The position numbers and the translations under genes were made by a program. Shown here in pieces: positions 8,599-17,752 of a DNA stretch of 64,000 nucleotides; position 1 is the stretch's first letter; every line of letters begins with the position of its first letter. The stretch is from assembly GCF_900162615.1 (NCBI RefSeq), contig NZ_FUFN01000008.1, forward strand, positions 1-64,000. The letters run 5' to 3'. The notes under the pieces are model-generated. The model made no database searches and had not been told where the DNA came from. It saw nothing but the letters and a program-made list of their open reading frames with translations. This stretch comes from Virgibacillus proomii. GTDB taxonomy: Bacteria; Bacillota; Bacilli; Bacillales; Amphibacillaceae.

Positions 8599-9664
8599 GA
8601 CGGAAAAATCGCTTCATAAAATAATATACTCTTGTATTCCAATGAAAAAATAGTGCCGCTCTGTCTCCCTTTTCAAAAAACATCCTCTTGACTGCTCTTG
8701 AGTCATTTAGCTGCTTTACTTTTTTATCCCCTAAATATAACCCAATTAATCCTTGAATAACCATCTGGTGAAAATAATGGTTTGGCAAAGATTCTGTATA
8801 TAAGTTTGCTTGCTTATAAAAATAGTGTAAACGTTCATGTTTTGTTGACGTATCTGCATAATAAGAACAAAAATTCAAATCTTTCTCTTTCACATCTTCT
8901 TGTTGATCAATATAATAATCAAGCAAGATATGCAACCCTTGTACATAAGGAAAATAACTAGTAACGATTTGGTTAGCGAATTTACGATACAACCTCCCTG
9001 CCAATCCATAGGAAATTAAGCAGTAAATTCCTAAAGTCGATCCCGTTGCTGCGGAAAACTCATACCATTGTAATGGATAAATATTATTTTCCCTAGACCA
9101 GGTGGTTAATCGCAGCACCCGTTCTTCTGGAATAACATGCTTATGAACTTGCAAATCACGATACAATTCGGCCAGCCATAAAGCTTGTTCTTGAAAAGTT
9201 GGTATATCATCTAATAATATCACAACTTCTTTACAAGTCTTTACAAGTTCTAATAGATAACCATTATCCTGTTTATGAGGAAAAAATGCATAATAGTCTG
9301 TTGATTCCACTTTTCCGGATAATGCATCAGTCATTGCAGTATGTAATAGCTCAAATGATCTCGCTTCCATAGTAGTACTACGATCACATAAATTGTCCAG
9401 ATAATCACTAATCGTTTGATAAGCAACAATAAAACGCACGCATTTCTTCCATCTATCTCCCGCTAAAAATGCATATACTGCTCCACCTTGACAATGGAAA
9501 CGTTTTGCTGTAATACTAGCCAATGCTTGAGACCGTAATTCCTCATCAGGTATTTCATTTGCTCGTTTTTGCCAATAAGTCAATTCTTTTTTTACAGTAG
9601 GAAAAATCTTTCGATAAACTGCTATCATTAAAGAAGCAGGAGTACTTGGTACTTGATAGCTCAA
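8573..9664 (-). CDS. ytpB: tetraprenyl-beta-curcumene synthase YtpB (sesquarterpene synthase)
   Basis: 363 aa, close to B. subtilis YtpB. Members of this large-terpene synthase family (DUF2600) cyclise linear C35 heptaprenyl diphosphate to tetraprenyl-beta-curcumene, the precursor of spore-associated sesquarterpenes. Acidic motifs that could bind the Mg-diphosphate are visible: DYLDNLCDRS (near residue 87) and LLDYYIDQQED (near 245). The protein is rich in aromatic residues, as in the family. It is convergent with adhE. In B. subtilis the gene neighbours ytpA; no ytpA is seen here. The ATG start is preceded by GGAGGC. Confidence 0.92.
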   Translation of the reverse strand: MSYQVPSTPASLMIAVYRKIFPTVKKELTYWQKRANEIPDEELRSQALASITAKRFHCQGGAVYAFLAGDRWKKCVRFIVAYQTISDYLDNLCDRSTTMEARSFELLHTAMTDALSGKVESTDYYAFFPHKQDNGYLLELVKTCKEVVILLDDIPTFQEQALWLAELYRDLQVHKHVIPEERVLRLTTWSRENNIYPLQWYEFSAATGSTLGIYCLISYGLAGRLYRKFANQIVTSYFPYVQGLHILLDYYIDQQEDVKEKDLNFCSYYADTSTKHERLHYFYKQANLYTESLPNHYFHQMVIQGLIGLYLGDKKVKQLNDSRAVKRMFFEKGDRAALFFHWNTRVYYFMKRFFRQKTAHTHK

Positions 9665-10055
9665 AGTGTTGCCTCCGTTCTGTATCTAGCCACTATATTA
9701 TCTGCTGTAAATATTATTTTAGCTTATTAAACGCAGTTAATCAAAACATCAAACCATTGGTACACAAGGGGATGTACGTTTTTATCATACATTTTTTGCA
9801 AATTACGCTATTCGAAACTTAACTTTTGAGATGTTTTAGTCAAATTTTTATTCTCCTGTGTAAACGACCGCACCCTAAAAACTGCTTAAATTAATCATTG
9901 AAATATATATCTCCTAGGCATCAAAGAATCTCTGCTTATGCTTCAAGAATTCGAAAGCAAGCCATTTCATCATTTACTAAATAAACTGTTCCGTATAGGG
10001 AGTATTTCATCTGAAGATGGTCACAATAAAAAATAAATCATGAAAGGCTGATAAA
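9665..10055. other. gene-free stretch upstream of ytpB
   Basis: About 390 bp of AT-rich DNA. It holds GTACACAAGGGGATGTAC (9760-9777) and TTAACTTTTGAG (9819-9830), both matched in inverted orientation by a segment at 5568-5596 upstream of adhE. No ORF, terminator or promoter is convincing. Confidence 0.4.
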
Positions 10056-10561
10056 ATGATTTATATCTATAATGATTATGGTGGAACTCATACGACATCG
10101 TTAGCGGCTGCTTATCACTTAAAAAAACTACCGACTAATAGAACACTTACAAAAGATGAAATTATAAATGTTGATTATTTTAATAAATTAACGAAAGAAG
10201 ATTTGGCAAATTTATTTTTCACGAAATAGATGAAGATGGGAATCCAGTCTATACAATTGGAAGAAAAAATAATCATTTAGTAGTACCAGCTTTAAAAAAT
10301 TTAATCGAACTTATCCGAGAAAAAAATGAAGTTAAAGAGAAAATAATCTTTTCTAATACTTCATCAACAGTTCCTTTTGCCATGACAATTGGAGGATTTT
10401 TCTCCAGAGGATTAAAAATAGATTTTATCGGTGTTCCTTTACTTATCTTAGGTGCTAAACAATGTGGCAAGCGTATTAATCAATTGGTGGAACATACAAA
10501 AAAACAGCAACATCTTCAAATAAACAAGTTCTCGTTCTATAAAATAAATTCATTTAAATGA
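10056..10561 (+). pseudogene. frameshifted DUF3189-family gene
   Basis: An ATG at 10056 follows GAAAGG. The first frame reads MIYIYNDYGGTHTTSLAAAYHL and stops at 10229 after 57 codons. The second frame resumes at about 10220 (HEIDEDGNPVYTIGRKNNH, later NTSSTVPFAMTIGGFFSRG) and ends at 10561. Joined, they give about 168 aa resembling DUF3189 proteins of Bacillaceae, whose function is unknown. One lost base in the T-run at about 10214-10219 explains the break. It may be a real pseudogene or a sequencing error. Confidence 0.75.
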
Positions 10562-10648
10562 ATTGCTCTAAGTAGAGATAACATTAACCGAATCCAATAA
10601 ATGACCCTTTTTTTGCAAACAAGATTTTAAATAAAGGAATTGATCAAC

Positions 10649-10932
10649 ATGGATTTTCCCGTTATTCATACTAATTTTTGGGATGGCGTTATTGCTGTAC
10701 CTATAATTGTAATTCTAACACAGTGCTTTAAATTACTTCCTATCCCCCGTCAATACTTCCCAACAATAGCAAGTATTCTGGGCTTTTTCATTTCTATATT
10801 TATAAGTCATCGTCATGACTTATGGGCAGGCATTTTTATGGGTCAGCAGCCGTCGGGACATATGCTGCATTAAAAACTAATTGGGTAGTTTTTAGAGAAA
10901 AATGGTTGAATAAAAAAGTCAGACAAGAATAA
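10649..10932 (+). pseudogene. frameshifted holin-like small membrane protein
   Basis: ATG 10649 follows AAAGGA. Two hydrophobic segments (GVIAVPIIVILTQCF and FPTIASILGFFISIFI) are followed by WAGIFMG, where the frame is lost and stops at 10873. A minus-one shift at the G-run near 10840 restores SAAVGTYAALKTNWVVFREK to a stop at 10930-10932, giving about 94 aa. The size, two membrane spans and GTYAALK-type tail resemble phage-type holins found singly in Bacillaceae; this is a weak family assignment. The repair needs one base in the ATGGG run. Confidence 0.6.
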
Positions 10933-12096
10933 GAAACGTCTTCCTAATAGGTGAACAAGGATTGTTATATTATTTCAACTTTTGACACTTTCAACTATTT
11001 ATCCGACTTCTTGAATGGAACATGACCTCTTATTGCTCTCTCATAAGGAATTTTAAATCACGATTTGGATACAATTCATCCAGAGTGATAGTCGCTTCTT
11101 TTCTAGCCTTTAGAGAGCCGCCTTCTAAAGTAAAATCTTTAAGTCCTTTTACATCTGTTTTCTAATGGCAATAATTTATACGGTTTAGAAGCATCCACTT
11201 TTACGCAAATTTTCTGAATCTGCTTTTCCAGCTTTTACTTACTTATAAATTTATCTCCAATAAAATTCTTACTGTATTCCTTCATTGTAAATAGTTGTGG
11301 ACAGATTTCACCAAGTAGCTTCGATCCCATTCTAATAATCGGATTTGTAGAGCGACCTGCTGAAAGCCACTCTATATAGAACACGGGCATCTTTACCTTG
11401 ACCAGTGCGGTTTTATTCTACGTTTAATTTTTCTAGGAAATAGTTCTTTTTAAAAGAGTTTCCACCAGTTAGCTTCGATGATTTTTCCGGATATCCTAAC
11501 TTAGACTCCTCTTTCACTTCTTTAGCAGCCCTGAAGCTTAGAACCAAAGAAGAAAGAGCAACATCGGTTACATACATAATTCCTTCTTCTTCAATGGTAT
11601 CAGTGAAAGACGTGGCAGATTCCGCTGCTTAGTTTTTAATGAATACTTCTTATAACTATGTAAATCTTTAGATAGACCTTTTAACCTAAAAACAAACTTA
11701 TAATGCCCCTCCCGTAACTCGTTTCGACTTTATGAGGAAGGGTTTAACATGGAAAAAATAGTACACTAAGCTTTTATTGCCGTATATAAAATTAGTTAGT
11801 ATTTGTCAAAAAAATTCCTAATAGGAAAGTATAAACCTTTGTATCTACGACTAGCGTAAATGGTATGGAGCATATCATAAAAGTTCTCCAAAAACTTTAT
11901 AACTTCTACCTCCCTTCAGTATGCAGAACAGTTTGTTACTTCTAAAGTTGGTCTCCAGATTTATATAAAAGCTTCCACCTAAGGATGTTTTATTTAAACG
12001 TCCAAAAAAAAGACTATTTACTCAGGATAAGAGCCAACCCTACAAAATTATTCATGAATATAGTAAAGTAGACCGAAAATAAAGGAGGTAGGTTAT
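10933..12096 (-). other. degraded coding-like region without intact gene
   Basis: No intact ORF. On the minus strand, short open segments in changing frames can be read between about 11640 and 11030 (for example YVTDVALSSLVLSFRAAKEV, FYIEWLSAGRSTNPIIRMGS, and LDELYPNRDLKFLMREQ near 11060). They are separated by stops, as in an old pseudogene. I do not recognise the family. 11700-12060 shows nothing further except the AT-rich approach to the next gene. Confidence 0.4.
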
Positions 12097-12357
12097 ATGT
12101 GGAGAAAATTTGATGAAGACGGAAATCAAGAATTTAGCTTTTCGAAGGCTAGAGCAGATGCTGATGCCGATGCAAGGTCTGATGTAGATTTCGACAGCGA
12201 TATCCGTGTAGATAATGATAATGACAACGACAATGATAACGACCTAAAAAATAGAAATCGCAATATTAATATCGCCAAAGTCATTAGAAGTGGTAATTCT
12301 AATGTTGATGTTGATATTGATGAAAAAGAACGTGTTGATATTGATAAGGACCGTTAA
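12097..12357 (+). CDS. Asp/Asn-rich low-complexity small protein
   Basis: 86 aa, well expressed by appearance: AAAGGAGGT precedes ATG 12097. The middle alternates Asp with Ala, Val or Asn (ADADAD, then DNDNDNDNDND), followed by a basic/polar NRNRNINI stretch and a C-terminal SGNSNVDVDID box. There are no Cys residues and no signal peptide. The SGNSxVDV box recurs in the next gene, so the two are related or co-functional. Alternating D-x-D patterns suggest calcium binding or an extended beta arrangement, as in some spore-surface or matrix proteins. That function is inference. Family not recognised. Confidence 0.65.
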   Translation: MWRKFDEDGNQEFSFSKARADADADARSDVDFDSDIRVDNDNDNDNDNDLKNRNRNINIAKVIRSGNSNVDVDIDEKERVDIDKDR

Positions 12358-12426
12358 AAAACACCATTAGTTACTATTAGTGGGGTGAAAAACATCCCAC
12401 TATTTTCCTCGAAAGGAGAATTTGAT

Positions 12427-12717
12427 TTGAAGAAGGCAAATGACAACTTACATGTACTAGACTTTAAAACTGATACTCGCTCCACGATTGGAAATAGCGG
12501 AAATTCAGATGTCGATGTAACTGTAAATATTGATACCACCCCTATTGCATACGCAATGTTATGTACACTTTTAGCAACTAGTCAAATTTCCTCAACTGAA
12601 TTTAATGCTGCGGTTAGAAAATTAGAAGATTTTGCAAGTAGTGGTAAGTTCCCTTCGATAAAAGACATGAATGATTTATCACTAGTGAAACTAAACAAAA
12701 GACAATTAAGAAGGTAA
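12427..12717 (+). CDS. small protein sharing the SGNSxVDV box with its neighbour
   Basis: 96 aa from TTG 12427, chosen because AAAGGAG lies 8 nt upstream (12412-12418). An upstream GTG at 12385 lacks such a site. N-terminal KKANDNLHVLDFKTDTRS leads into SGNSDVDVTVNIDTTPIAY, then a hydrophobic AMLCTLLATSQ segment and a C-terminal basic tail (KLNKRQLRR). The box shared with the preceding gene, 70 bp upstream, suggests a duplicated or paired system; a good terminator follows. The DTTPIAYA region vaguely recalls CotX/CotV-type coat domains, but I would not name it so. Function unknown. Confidence 0.6.
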   Translation: MKKANDNLHVLDFKTDTRSTIGNSGNSDVDVTVNIDTTPIAYAMLCTLLATSQISSTEFNAAVRKLEDFASSGKFPSIKDMNDLSLVKLNKRQLRR

Positions 12718-12737
12718 AAAAACGCCTTCTTATTTTT
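12708..12737 (+). terminator. terminator of the Asp-rich protein pair
   Basis: AAGAAGG (12708-12714) pairs with CCTTCTT (12725-12731), followed by ATTTTTATA. It overlaps the stop codon at 12717. Confidence 0.75.
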
Positions 12738-13517
12738 ATACCACGAACTACACATAAAAAATAAGATTAAATAACAGATCTTTCTGTTTTGTTCTGTGCA
12801 AGGTCTTTTCATGCTTATTTTTAAACTATTATAGATGTCAAACATTTTTCAACAGCAATGAAAAGAATTATTTTTCCTTTTACATTTTTAAGACAGAAAA
12901 TACTCAAACCTTGTATAAGCCTTCAATAAGGTTCCATAGACGTAAGAAAAAGGGAGAGATAAAATAGCCCTAGCTCAAGACTAAACTGAACTAAGGCTGG
13001 ACAATGCAGGGAGAGTTACCCTGTATAATTAATATTAAACAACAAATATAAATATTACTGTAAACGTATATGAATTGAAACTGTACCTCTTGAAGTTTCT
13101 TTTCATTCATAAGTTCATTCATTTCTTTGGCATCCTAAAACCATTATGTATTTTTTTACGCTGTTCTCCAAGACGTTTCTACATCATCTGGAGGATTTTC
13201 AGTAAGAGGGTAGTAAGCTTAATTTCGTTTCCTCAGACAATTCTCCGCCCAATTTCTTAAGATATCTATTTCATCTTTAATTGACTTTGACAGATTAAGT
13301 ATAAAGACGATATCATTGTCAAAGCTTCCTTTTCTTATAATTTCTAATATTTTCGTACTAGTTACGTAAAGATCGCTTAAAAGCATTTCTTTTATTGCTC
13401 ACTTGGGTAAGATGTTCAGGGAAGTTTTTCAAATATCCCTCACCCCTTTATATCCAGTAGCTTCCTCCAAAATGATATACTAATAGTAGCCATCATATTT
13501 TTTCAGGAGGATTTAAA
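12738..13517. other. gene-poor stretch upstream of ytoA
   Basis: About 780 bp. A small hairpin (CAGGG / CCCTG near 13007-13023) is visible. A possible 55-codon minus-strand ORF (13386..13219, MLLSDLYVTSTKILEIIRKG...) has no ribosome binding site and looks like a remnant. AGGAGG at 13506 belongs to ytoA. Nothing else is recognisable. Confidence 0.4.
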
Positions 13518-14051
13518 ATGATACAAGCATATAAAGGCATATTTCCAAAAATTCATGAGTCTGTATTTATTGCAGAAGACGCAACCATCATTGGTGATGT
13601 CACTATTGATGAACAAACGAGTATTTGGTTTAAAACAGTCATACGGGGAGATGTTGCGCCGGTCAGAATCGGTAAACGAATCAGCATTCAAGATTTATCC
13701 ATGCTGCATCAAAGCCCGAACCTCCCGTTAATTATTGAAGATGATGTAACAGTTGGTCATCAAGTAACACTGCATTCAGCAGTTATTCGAGAAAAGGCGT
13801 TAATCGGGATGGGTTCTATCCTATTAGATGGTGCTGAAGTAGGAGAAAATGCATTTATTGGAGCCGGCAGCTTAGTACCGCCAGGAAAGAAAATACCAGC
13901 ACACACATTAGCATTTGGGAGACCGGCTAAAGTGATAAGAAAGCTTACCGAAGCTGATTATAAGGAAATGGAACGGATTCGTAGATCATATGTTGAAAAA
14001 GGCGAAATCTACAAATGCCAACAAAAAGATCAAACGATGCCCTTGAATTAA
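13518..14051 (+). CDS. ytoA: gamma-carbonic anhydrase-like hexapeptide-repeat protein YtoA
   Basis: 177 aa with AGGAGG before ATG 13518. It is built of left-handed beta-helix hexapeptide repeats (IGDVTI, VIRGDVAPVRIG, IGMGSILLDGAEV, IGAGSLVPPG), the fold of the YrdA/PaaY/gamma-carbonic anhydrase family. The family's metal-binding histidines fit GHQVTLHSAV and LHQSPN. YtoA-type proteins are trimeric and often bind zinc; carbonic anhydrase activity is not assured. The position near asnB and metK matches B. subtilis order. Confidence 0.93.
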   Translation: MIQAYKGIFPKIHESVFIAEDATIIGDVTIDEQTSIWFKTVIRGDVAPVRIGKRISIQDLSMLHQSPNLPLIIEDDVTVGHQVTLHSAVIREKALIGMGSILLDGAEVGENAFIGAGSLVPPGKKIPAHTLAFGRPAKVIRKLTEADYKEMERIRRSYVEKGEIYKCQQKDQTMPLN

Positions 14052-14106
14052 AGAATAAATTACCGATATAAAGAGTACAGTAAGTAGGTAATAGGAGACG
14101 GGACAG

Positions 14107-14961
14107 ATGAACATTATTTTATTTTGTCTTAGTTTAACACTATCAATATTCTTTTTATTTTTAAGTACAAAACAACAAGTATCATGGGTACGCAAGTCAT
14201 TTATTGTTTACGGAGTAATTTTTTCGATAACTGCCATTTCTATATTATCTATTTTTATCGTTCAACATAAAAGTGCGTTTAAGCAGCTAGTTGAAGATAC
14301 TATTCCAGTTAGTGAAAATAAACAGCATACACCAACAAACAAGCGCCTTTCTGAACATAAAATCAAAAACGAAGTTAAAATCGATGCTCCAAAAATTCAA
14401 CAACTCCCGGAATTGCCAAGAGGGTGTGAAGTCACTAGTCTATCTATGCTCCTAAACCATTATGGTATTCAGGCCGACAAGATGGAACTAGCTAAAAAAG
14501 TTAAAAAAGATCCTACTCCCTATACTAAAAAGGGAGATGAGATTTTCTTCGGCAATCCTTATAACGGTTTTGTTGGTGATATGTACTCTTTTGACACGCC
14601 TGGGATGGGGGTTTACCACAAGCCTATTGCTGAACTCGCAACTAAATATGCTGGAAGTAAGGTACGAGATTTCACAGGTAGTAATTTTGACGTAATTATC
14701 GAAGAACTTAATAAACAACATCCTGTTTGGGTAATTATCAACACAACATATGATAAACTGCCGGAAAGTCAATTTACTACGTGGAATACAAAGTCAGGGA
14801 AAATTGACATCACGATGAAGCAGCACGCTGTTCTTATTACCGGCTATGATGAAAAGTACATTTATTTTAATGATCCGTTAAATTTTGCTGACAAAGCACC
14901 CATCGATAAATTTAAAGCAGCATGGATCCAAATGGGCAAACAGGCGATCACTATTTATTAA
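14107..14961 (+). CDS. membrane-anchored C39-family peptidase-like protein (YvpB type)
   Basis: 284 aa, ATG 14107 behind GGAGA. Two N-terminal membrane spans (about 2-20 and 32-52) are followed by a linker and a C-terminal papain-like domain of the Peptidase_C39_2 family. The catalytic Cys is probably C107 in LPRGCEVTSLSM. His240 in MKQHAVLITGYD and Asp256 in YFNDPL complete the expected triad. The domain would face outside the membrane. These proteins are not linked to bacteriocin exporters; substrates are unknown. It lies 55 bp behind ytoA in the same direction and is convergent with asnB. Confidence 0.85.
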   Translation: MNIILFCLSLTLSIFFLFLSTKQQVSWVRKSFIVYGVIFSITAISILSIFIVQHKSAFKQLVEDTIPVSENKQHTPTNKRLSEHKIKNEVKIDAPKIQQLPELPRGCEVTSLSMLLNHYGIQADKMELAKKVKKDPTPYTKKGDEIFFGNPYNGFVGDMYSFDTPGMGVYHKPIAELATKYAGSKVRDFTGSNFDVIIEELNKQHPVWVIINTTYDKLPESQFTTWNTKSGKIDITMKQHAVLITGYDEKYIYFNDPLNFADKAPIDKFKAAWIQMGKQAITIY

Positions 14962-14973
14962 AGTGATCGCCTG
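14941..14973. terminator. hairpin between the C39 protein gene and asnB
   Basis: CAGGCGATCACT (14941-14952) and AGTGATCGCCTG (14962-14973) form a perfect 12-bp stem with a 9-nt loop that includes the stop codon. T-runs are weak, so efficiency is uncertain. It separates convergent genes. Confidence 0.6.
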
Positions 14974-14978
14974 CAAGA

Positions 14979-16877
14979 TTAAGATTTAACTAATTGTTTT
15001 TCTACAGATGGTAACTTATTTATATCCATTTTTTTCTCCACAAAGTTTTGATGCCACAGCATAAACATTAGAACCGTCCAGATTTTTCTGCTGTAGTCCC
15101 CTTTTCCTTGACAATGGGCTTCTAATAATTCTAAAACATAATCCTTATATAGTAAATGATCGGTCTCACTTTCACGAATAAGTTGTTTTGCCCAGCCATT
15201 CAGTTCATTCTTTAGCCAATGTCGAATTGGAACAGGGAAACCCAACTTTTTACGATCGAGTACATGATCAGGAATAATGCCGCGAGCTGCTTCTCGAAGA
15301 ATATTTTTCGTCGTACCGTTTGCTATCTTTAAGTCTACAGGGATCTCACTGGCAACACGAAATACCTCTTTATCTAAAAACGGAACACGGAGTTCAAGCG
15401 AATTCGCCATCGTTACTCGATCAGCTTTTAATAAAATGTCTCCACGCATCCATGTATGAATATCTACATATTGCATTTGATTTACAGCAGGATAATGACT
15501 TACCTGATCAAATAATTTGCTCGTTACTTGTTGATAGCTTATTTGCTTATTGTAACATTTTAAGAGGCTTTGTTTTTCATCCTCTTCAAACATTTTAGCA
15601 TTTCCAATGTAACGTTCGCGTAGAGGCGTTGTCCCTCGTTCTAAGAAGCTTTTTCCCTTTACTCCTTCTGGTAATATCGCTGAGACTCTAGCTAATAAAT
15701 CTTTTACTGGAGTTGGAATGGAATTAAATACCTTTAACGACTCAGGTTCACGATAAATATTATAGCCTCCAAACAACTCATCTGATCCTTCTCCAGATAA
15801 AACAACCGTCACATACTTACGAGCTTCTCTGGAAACAAAATAAAGTGGTACACAAGCTGGATCAGCTAAAGGATCGTCCATATGCCACATAATTGTTGGC
15901 AAACTTTCTACATATTCTTCAGGTGAAATCATGTAGGAAATATTTTCTACGTTTAATTTATCTGCTGTCTCTTTGGCAACGTCGATTTCCGAATATCCTT
16001 CCCGTTCAAAGCCGACAGAAAATGTTTTAATACCGGGGTTAAATTCTTTCGCTATGGATACAATCAATGTAGAATCTATACCTCCAGATAGAAATGAGCC
16101 AACTGGAACATCACTGCGCATATGAACTTTTACCGAATCATACATAACCTCTTGTATTTTTTTAATCCAGTCTTGTTTCTCTCGTAATACTGGTTGAAAG
16201 GTTGCATGCCAGTAACGAGTAAATTCAATTGGTTCGCCTGGCTTTTTCGTAAAATAATGACCAGGTTCTACTTTTTGAATCCCAACCGTCATCGTCATTG
16301 GTTCAGGTACGTATTGAAAACTTAAATATTGTTGTAAAGCTTCTTTATTTACTTCTTCTTTTTCCATCATTAAAGTTATACTCTTTTTCTCTGAGGCGAA
16401 TACGATACCTTGATCATTTTCATGATAAAACAAAGGTTTAATTCCGAATGGGTCACGAGCACCATACAGTTTTTCCGCTTGTTTATCCCAAATTAAAATC
16501 GAGAACATTCCTCTTAAATATTGAAATGCACCCTCTTTAAGTTTAGCAAAAAGTGCCGCAATGACTTCTGTATCTGAATCTGTCTGGAATTCATAGCCCT
16601 CTTCCAACAACTTTTCACGTATTTCAATATAATTATAAATTTCACCATTGAATACAAGCCATATCCGTTCATCATTATAACTCAGAGGCTGAATTCCACT
16701 TTCAATATCAATAATACTTAATCTACGAAAGCCAAACGAAATATATGGATCAAAATAATACCCTTCATCATCTGGACCTCTATGTGTAATTAGATTATTT
16801 TGTTTTTTAAATGATTCCTTGTCTTCTTCTGTTCTTTCTGTTGGATAATCAAACATTATTCCAATAAAACCACACAT
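14979..16877 (-). CDS. asnB: asparagine synthetase, glutamine-hydrolysing
   Basis: 632 aa. The start at 16877 gives MCGFIG so that Cys2, the N-terminal nucleophile of the class II glutaminase domain, is exposed after Met removal; AGGAGAGAAGG lies upstream. Longer in-frame extensions would bury it. The glutaminase domain (about 1-200, with RRLSIID and NGEIYNY) is followed by the synthetase domain with the ATP PP-loop SGGIDSTLI. It makes Asn from Asp, ATP and Gln in the cytoplasm. Length equals B. subtilis AsnB, and the metK neighbourhood is conserved. Confidence 0.97.
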   Translation of the reverse strand: MCGFIGIMFDYPTERTEEDKESFKKQNNLITHRGPDDEGYYFDPYISFGFRRLSIIDIESGIQPLSYNDERIWLVFNGEIYNYIEIREKLLEEGYEFQTDSDTEVIAALFAKLKEGAFQYLRGMFSILIWDKQAEKLYGARDPFGIKPLFYHENDQGIVFASEKKSITLMMEKEEVNKEALQQYLSFQYVPEPMTMTVGIQKVEPGHYFTKKPGEPIEFTRYWHATFQPVLREKQDWIKKIQEVMYDSVKVHMRSDVPVGSFLSGGIDSTLIVSIAKEFNPGIKTFSVGFEREGYSEIDVAKETADKLNVENISYMISPEEYVESLPTIMWHMDDPLADPACVPLYFVSREARKYVTVVLSGEGSDELFGGYNIYREPESLKVFNSIPTPVKDLLARVSAILPEGVKGKSFLERGTTPLRERYIGNAKMFEEDEKQSLLKCYNKQISYQQVTSKLFDQVSHYPAVNQMQYVDIHTWMRGDILLKADRVTMANSLELRVPFLDKEVFRVASEIPVDLKIANGTTKNILREAARGIIPDHVLDRKKLGFPVPIRHWLKNELNGWAKQLIRESETDHLLYKDYVLELLEAHCQGKGDYSRKIWTVLMFMLWHQNFVEKKMDINKLPSVEKQLVKS

Positions 16878-17240
16878 TATGTCAACCTTCTCTCCTGATA
16901 TAATAAGCACTTGTAATAATTATGAAATATTAAAGAAACATATCAGTCATATAATATCACACAACTTTTGGGAAATAAACGCGTAAAGTGCCCGTTTAAG
17001 CAAATCTAGACTATTTTCTTTATTCATTTTCTAAACAGTACGTAAGAAAAGCTACTGAAAAACATGTACCAAATTTATAATCACACCTATATTTATTCTC
17101 CATCACATACGAAAATCTGTCCGTTTTGCATACTTGTTTTTCACATAAAGTAAGGTTAAGATTTTTTAAACTTAACATAACCTATTGGGTATTGCAATAT
17201 ACAGATATAGAATTAATTTAGTTGCTATTTTAATCCTCTT
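16878..17240. other. asnB upstream region
   Basis: AT-rich DNA between the asnB start and the first R2 repeat. It presumably contains the asnB promoter, but no element stands out. No ORF. Confidence 0.35.
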
Positions 17241-17503
17241 ATTAGAAAAACTTGGCTTATCGCCGAGTCTTTATGACGAAAGATATCATTTTTCTTATAA
17301 GATAAAGTGAAGCTTCATTCCGTGGAATGCTTTTTACACGGAATGTTAGTACCACAAGGGTATGACCTAAAGGCCCTTGAACCAATCGGGCATTTAGGTG
17401 CCGTTTTTCTTTTATGTTCACAATGCATAATAGATTTTAGAATTGAGGAAAGTACGGCACCTTACATGCGGGATAAAGCCTAAATTTTTATTCTTTCCTA
17501 TAG
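17241..17503 (+). repeat. dispersed repeat R2, interrupted by a PATE-like element
   Basis: The left half (17241-17306) has TTAGAAAAACTTGGC, a small hairpin and an end at AAGATAAA. The right half (17478-17503) resumes with GCCTAAATTTTTA then CTTTCCTATAG. An uninterrupted copy at 29720-29811 runs straight from GATAAA into CCCTAAAATT. R2 copies lie beside gene ends at 21751, 29720, 35284-35690, 43044 and 63235. Confidence 0.8.
17307..17477 (+). mobile_element. PATE-like element copy B, 171 bp
   Basis: Begins GTGAAGC directly after GATAAA and ends GCGGGATAAA. The left hairpin CATTCCGTG/CACGGAATG starts about 8 nt in. The right hairpin AGGTGCCGT/ACGGCACCT ends about 16 nt before the right end. 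It carries the long internal module (ACCACAAGGGTATGACC). No terminal inverted repeats. Compared with the empty R2 copy at 29720 it is a clean insertion. Confidence 0.8.
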
Positions 17504-17682
17504 GGTAAAAAAGACGCCTATTTATTAATTCACCTAATCTGATACACATTCGAATAGCTAATAATAGGTTATTCTCAGAAATTAAGTCAACAAGTCTGTA
17601 GCATTGTGCCCTGTAAGCAAAAAATTTTACAGACTAAATACATTTCTAGTCGCTTAACACTTCTTATTTCTTAACACATTAA

Positions 17683-17725
17683 AAAAGATATGAATTCCAG
17701 ATTGAAACGGAATATCATATCTTTT
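17683..17725 (-). terminator. metK: metK terminator
   Basis: AAAAGATATGA and ATTCC (17683-17698) pair with GGAATATCATATCTTTT (17709-17725). On the minus strand the stem is followed by T-rich sequence, just downstream of the metK stop. Between the R2 repeat and this hairpin (17504-17682) nothing is recognisable. Confidence 0.8.
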
Positions 17726-17752
17726 AAACAGTTTAAATCTGCCTGCTTTTAA

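Noticed and set aside
10273..10470. 65-codon minus-strand frame opposite the DUF3189 remnant
   Set aside because: The plus-strand frame matches a protein family; the minus-strand frame has no support.
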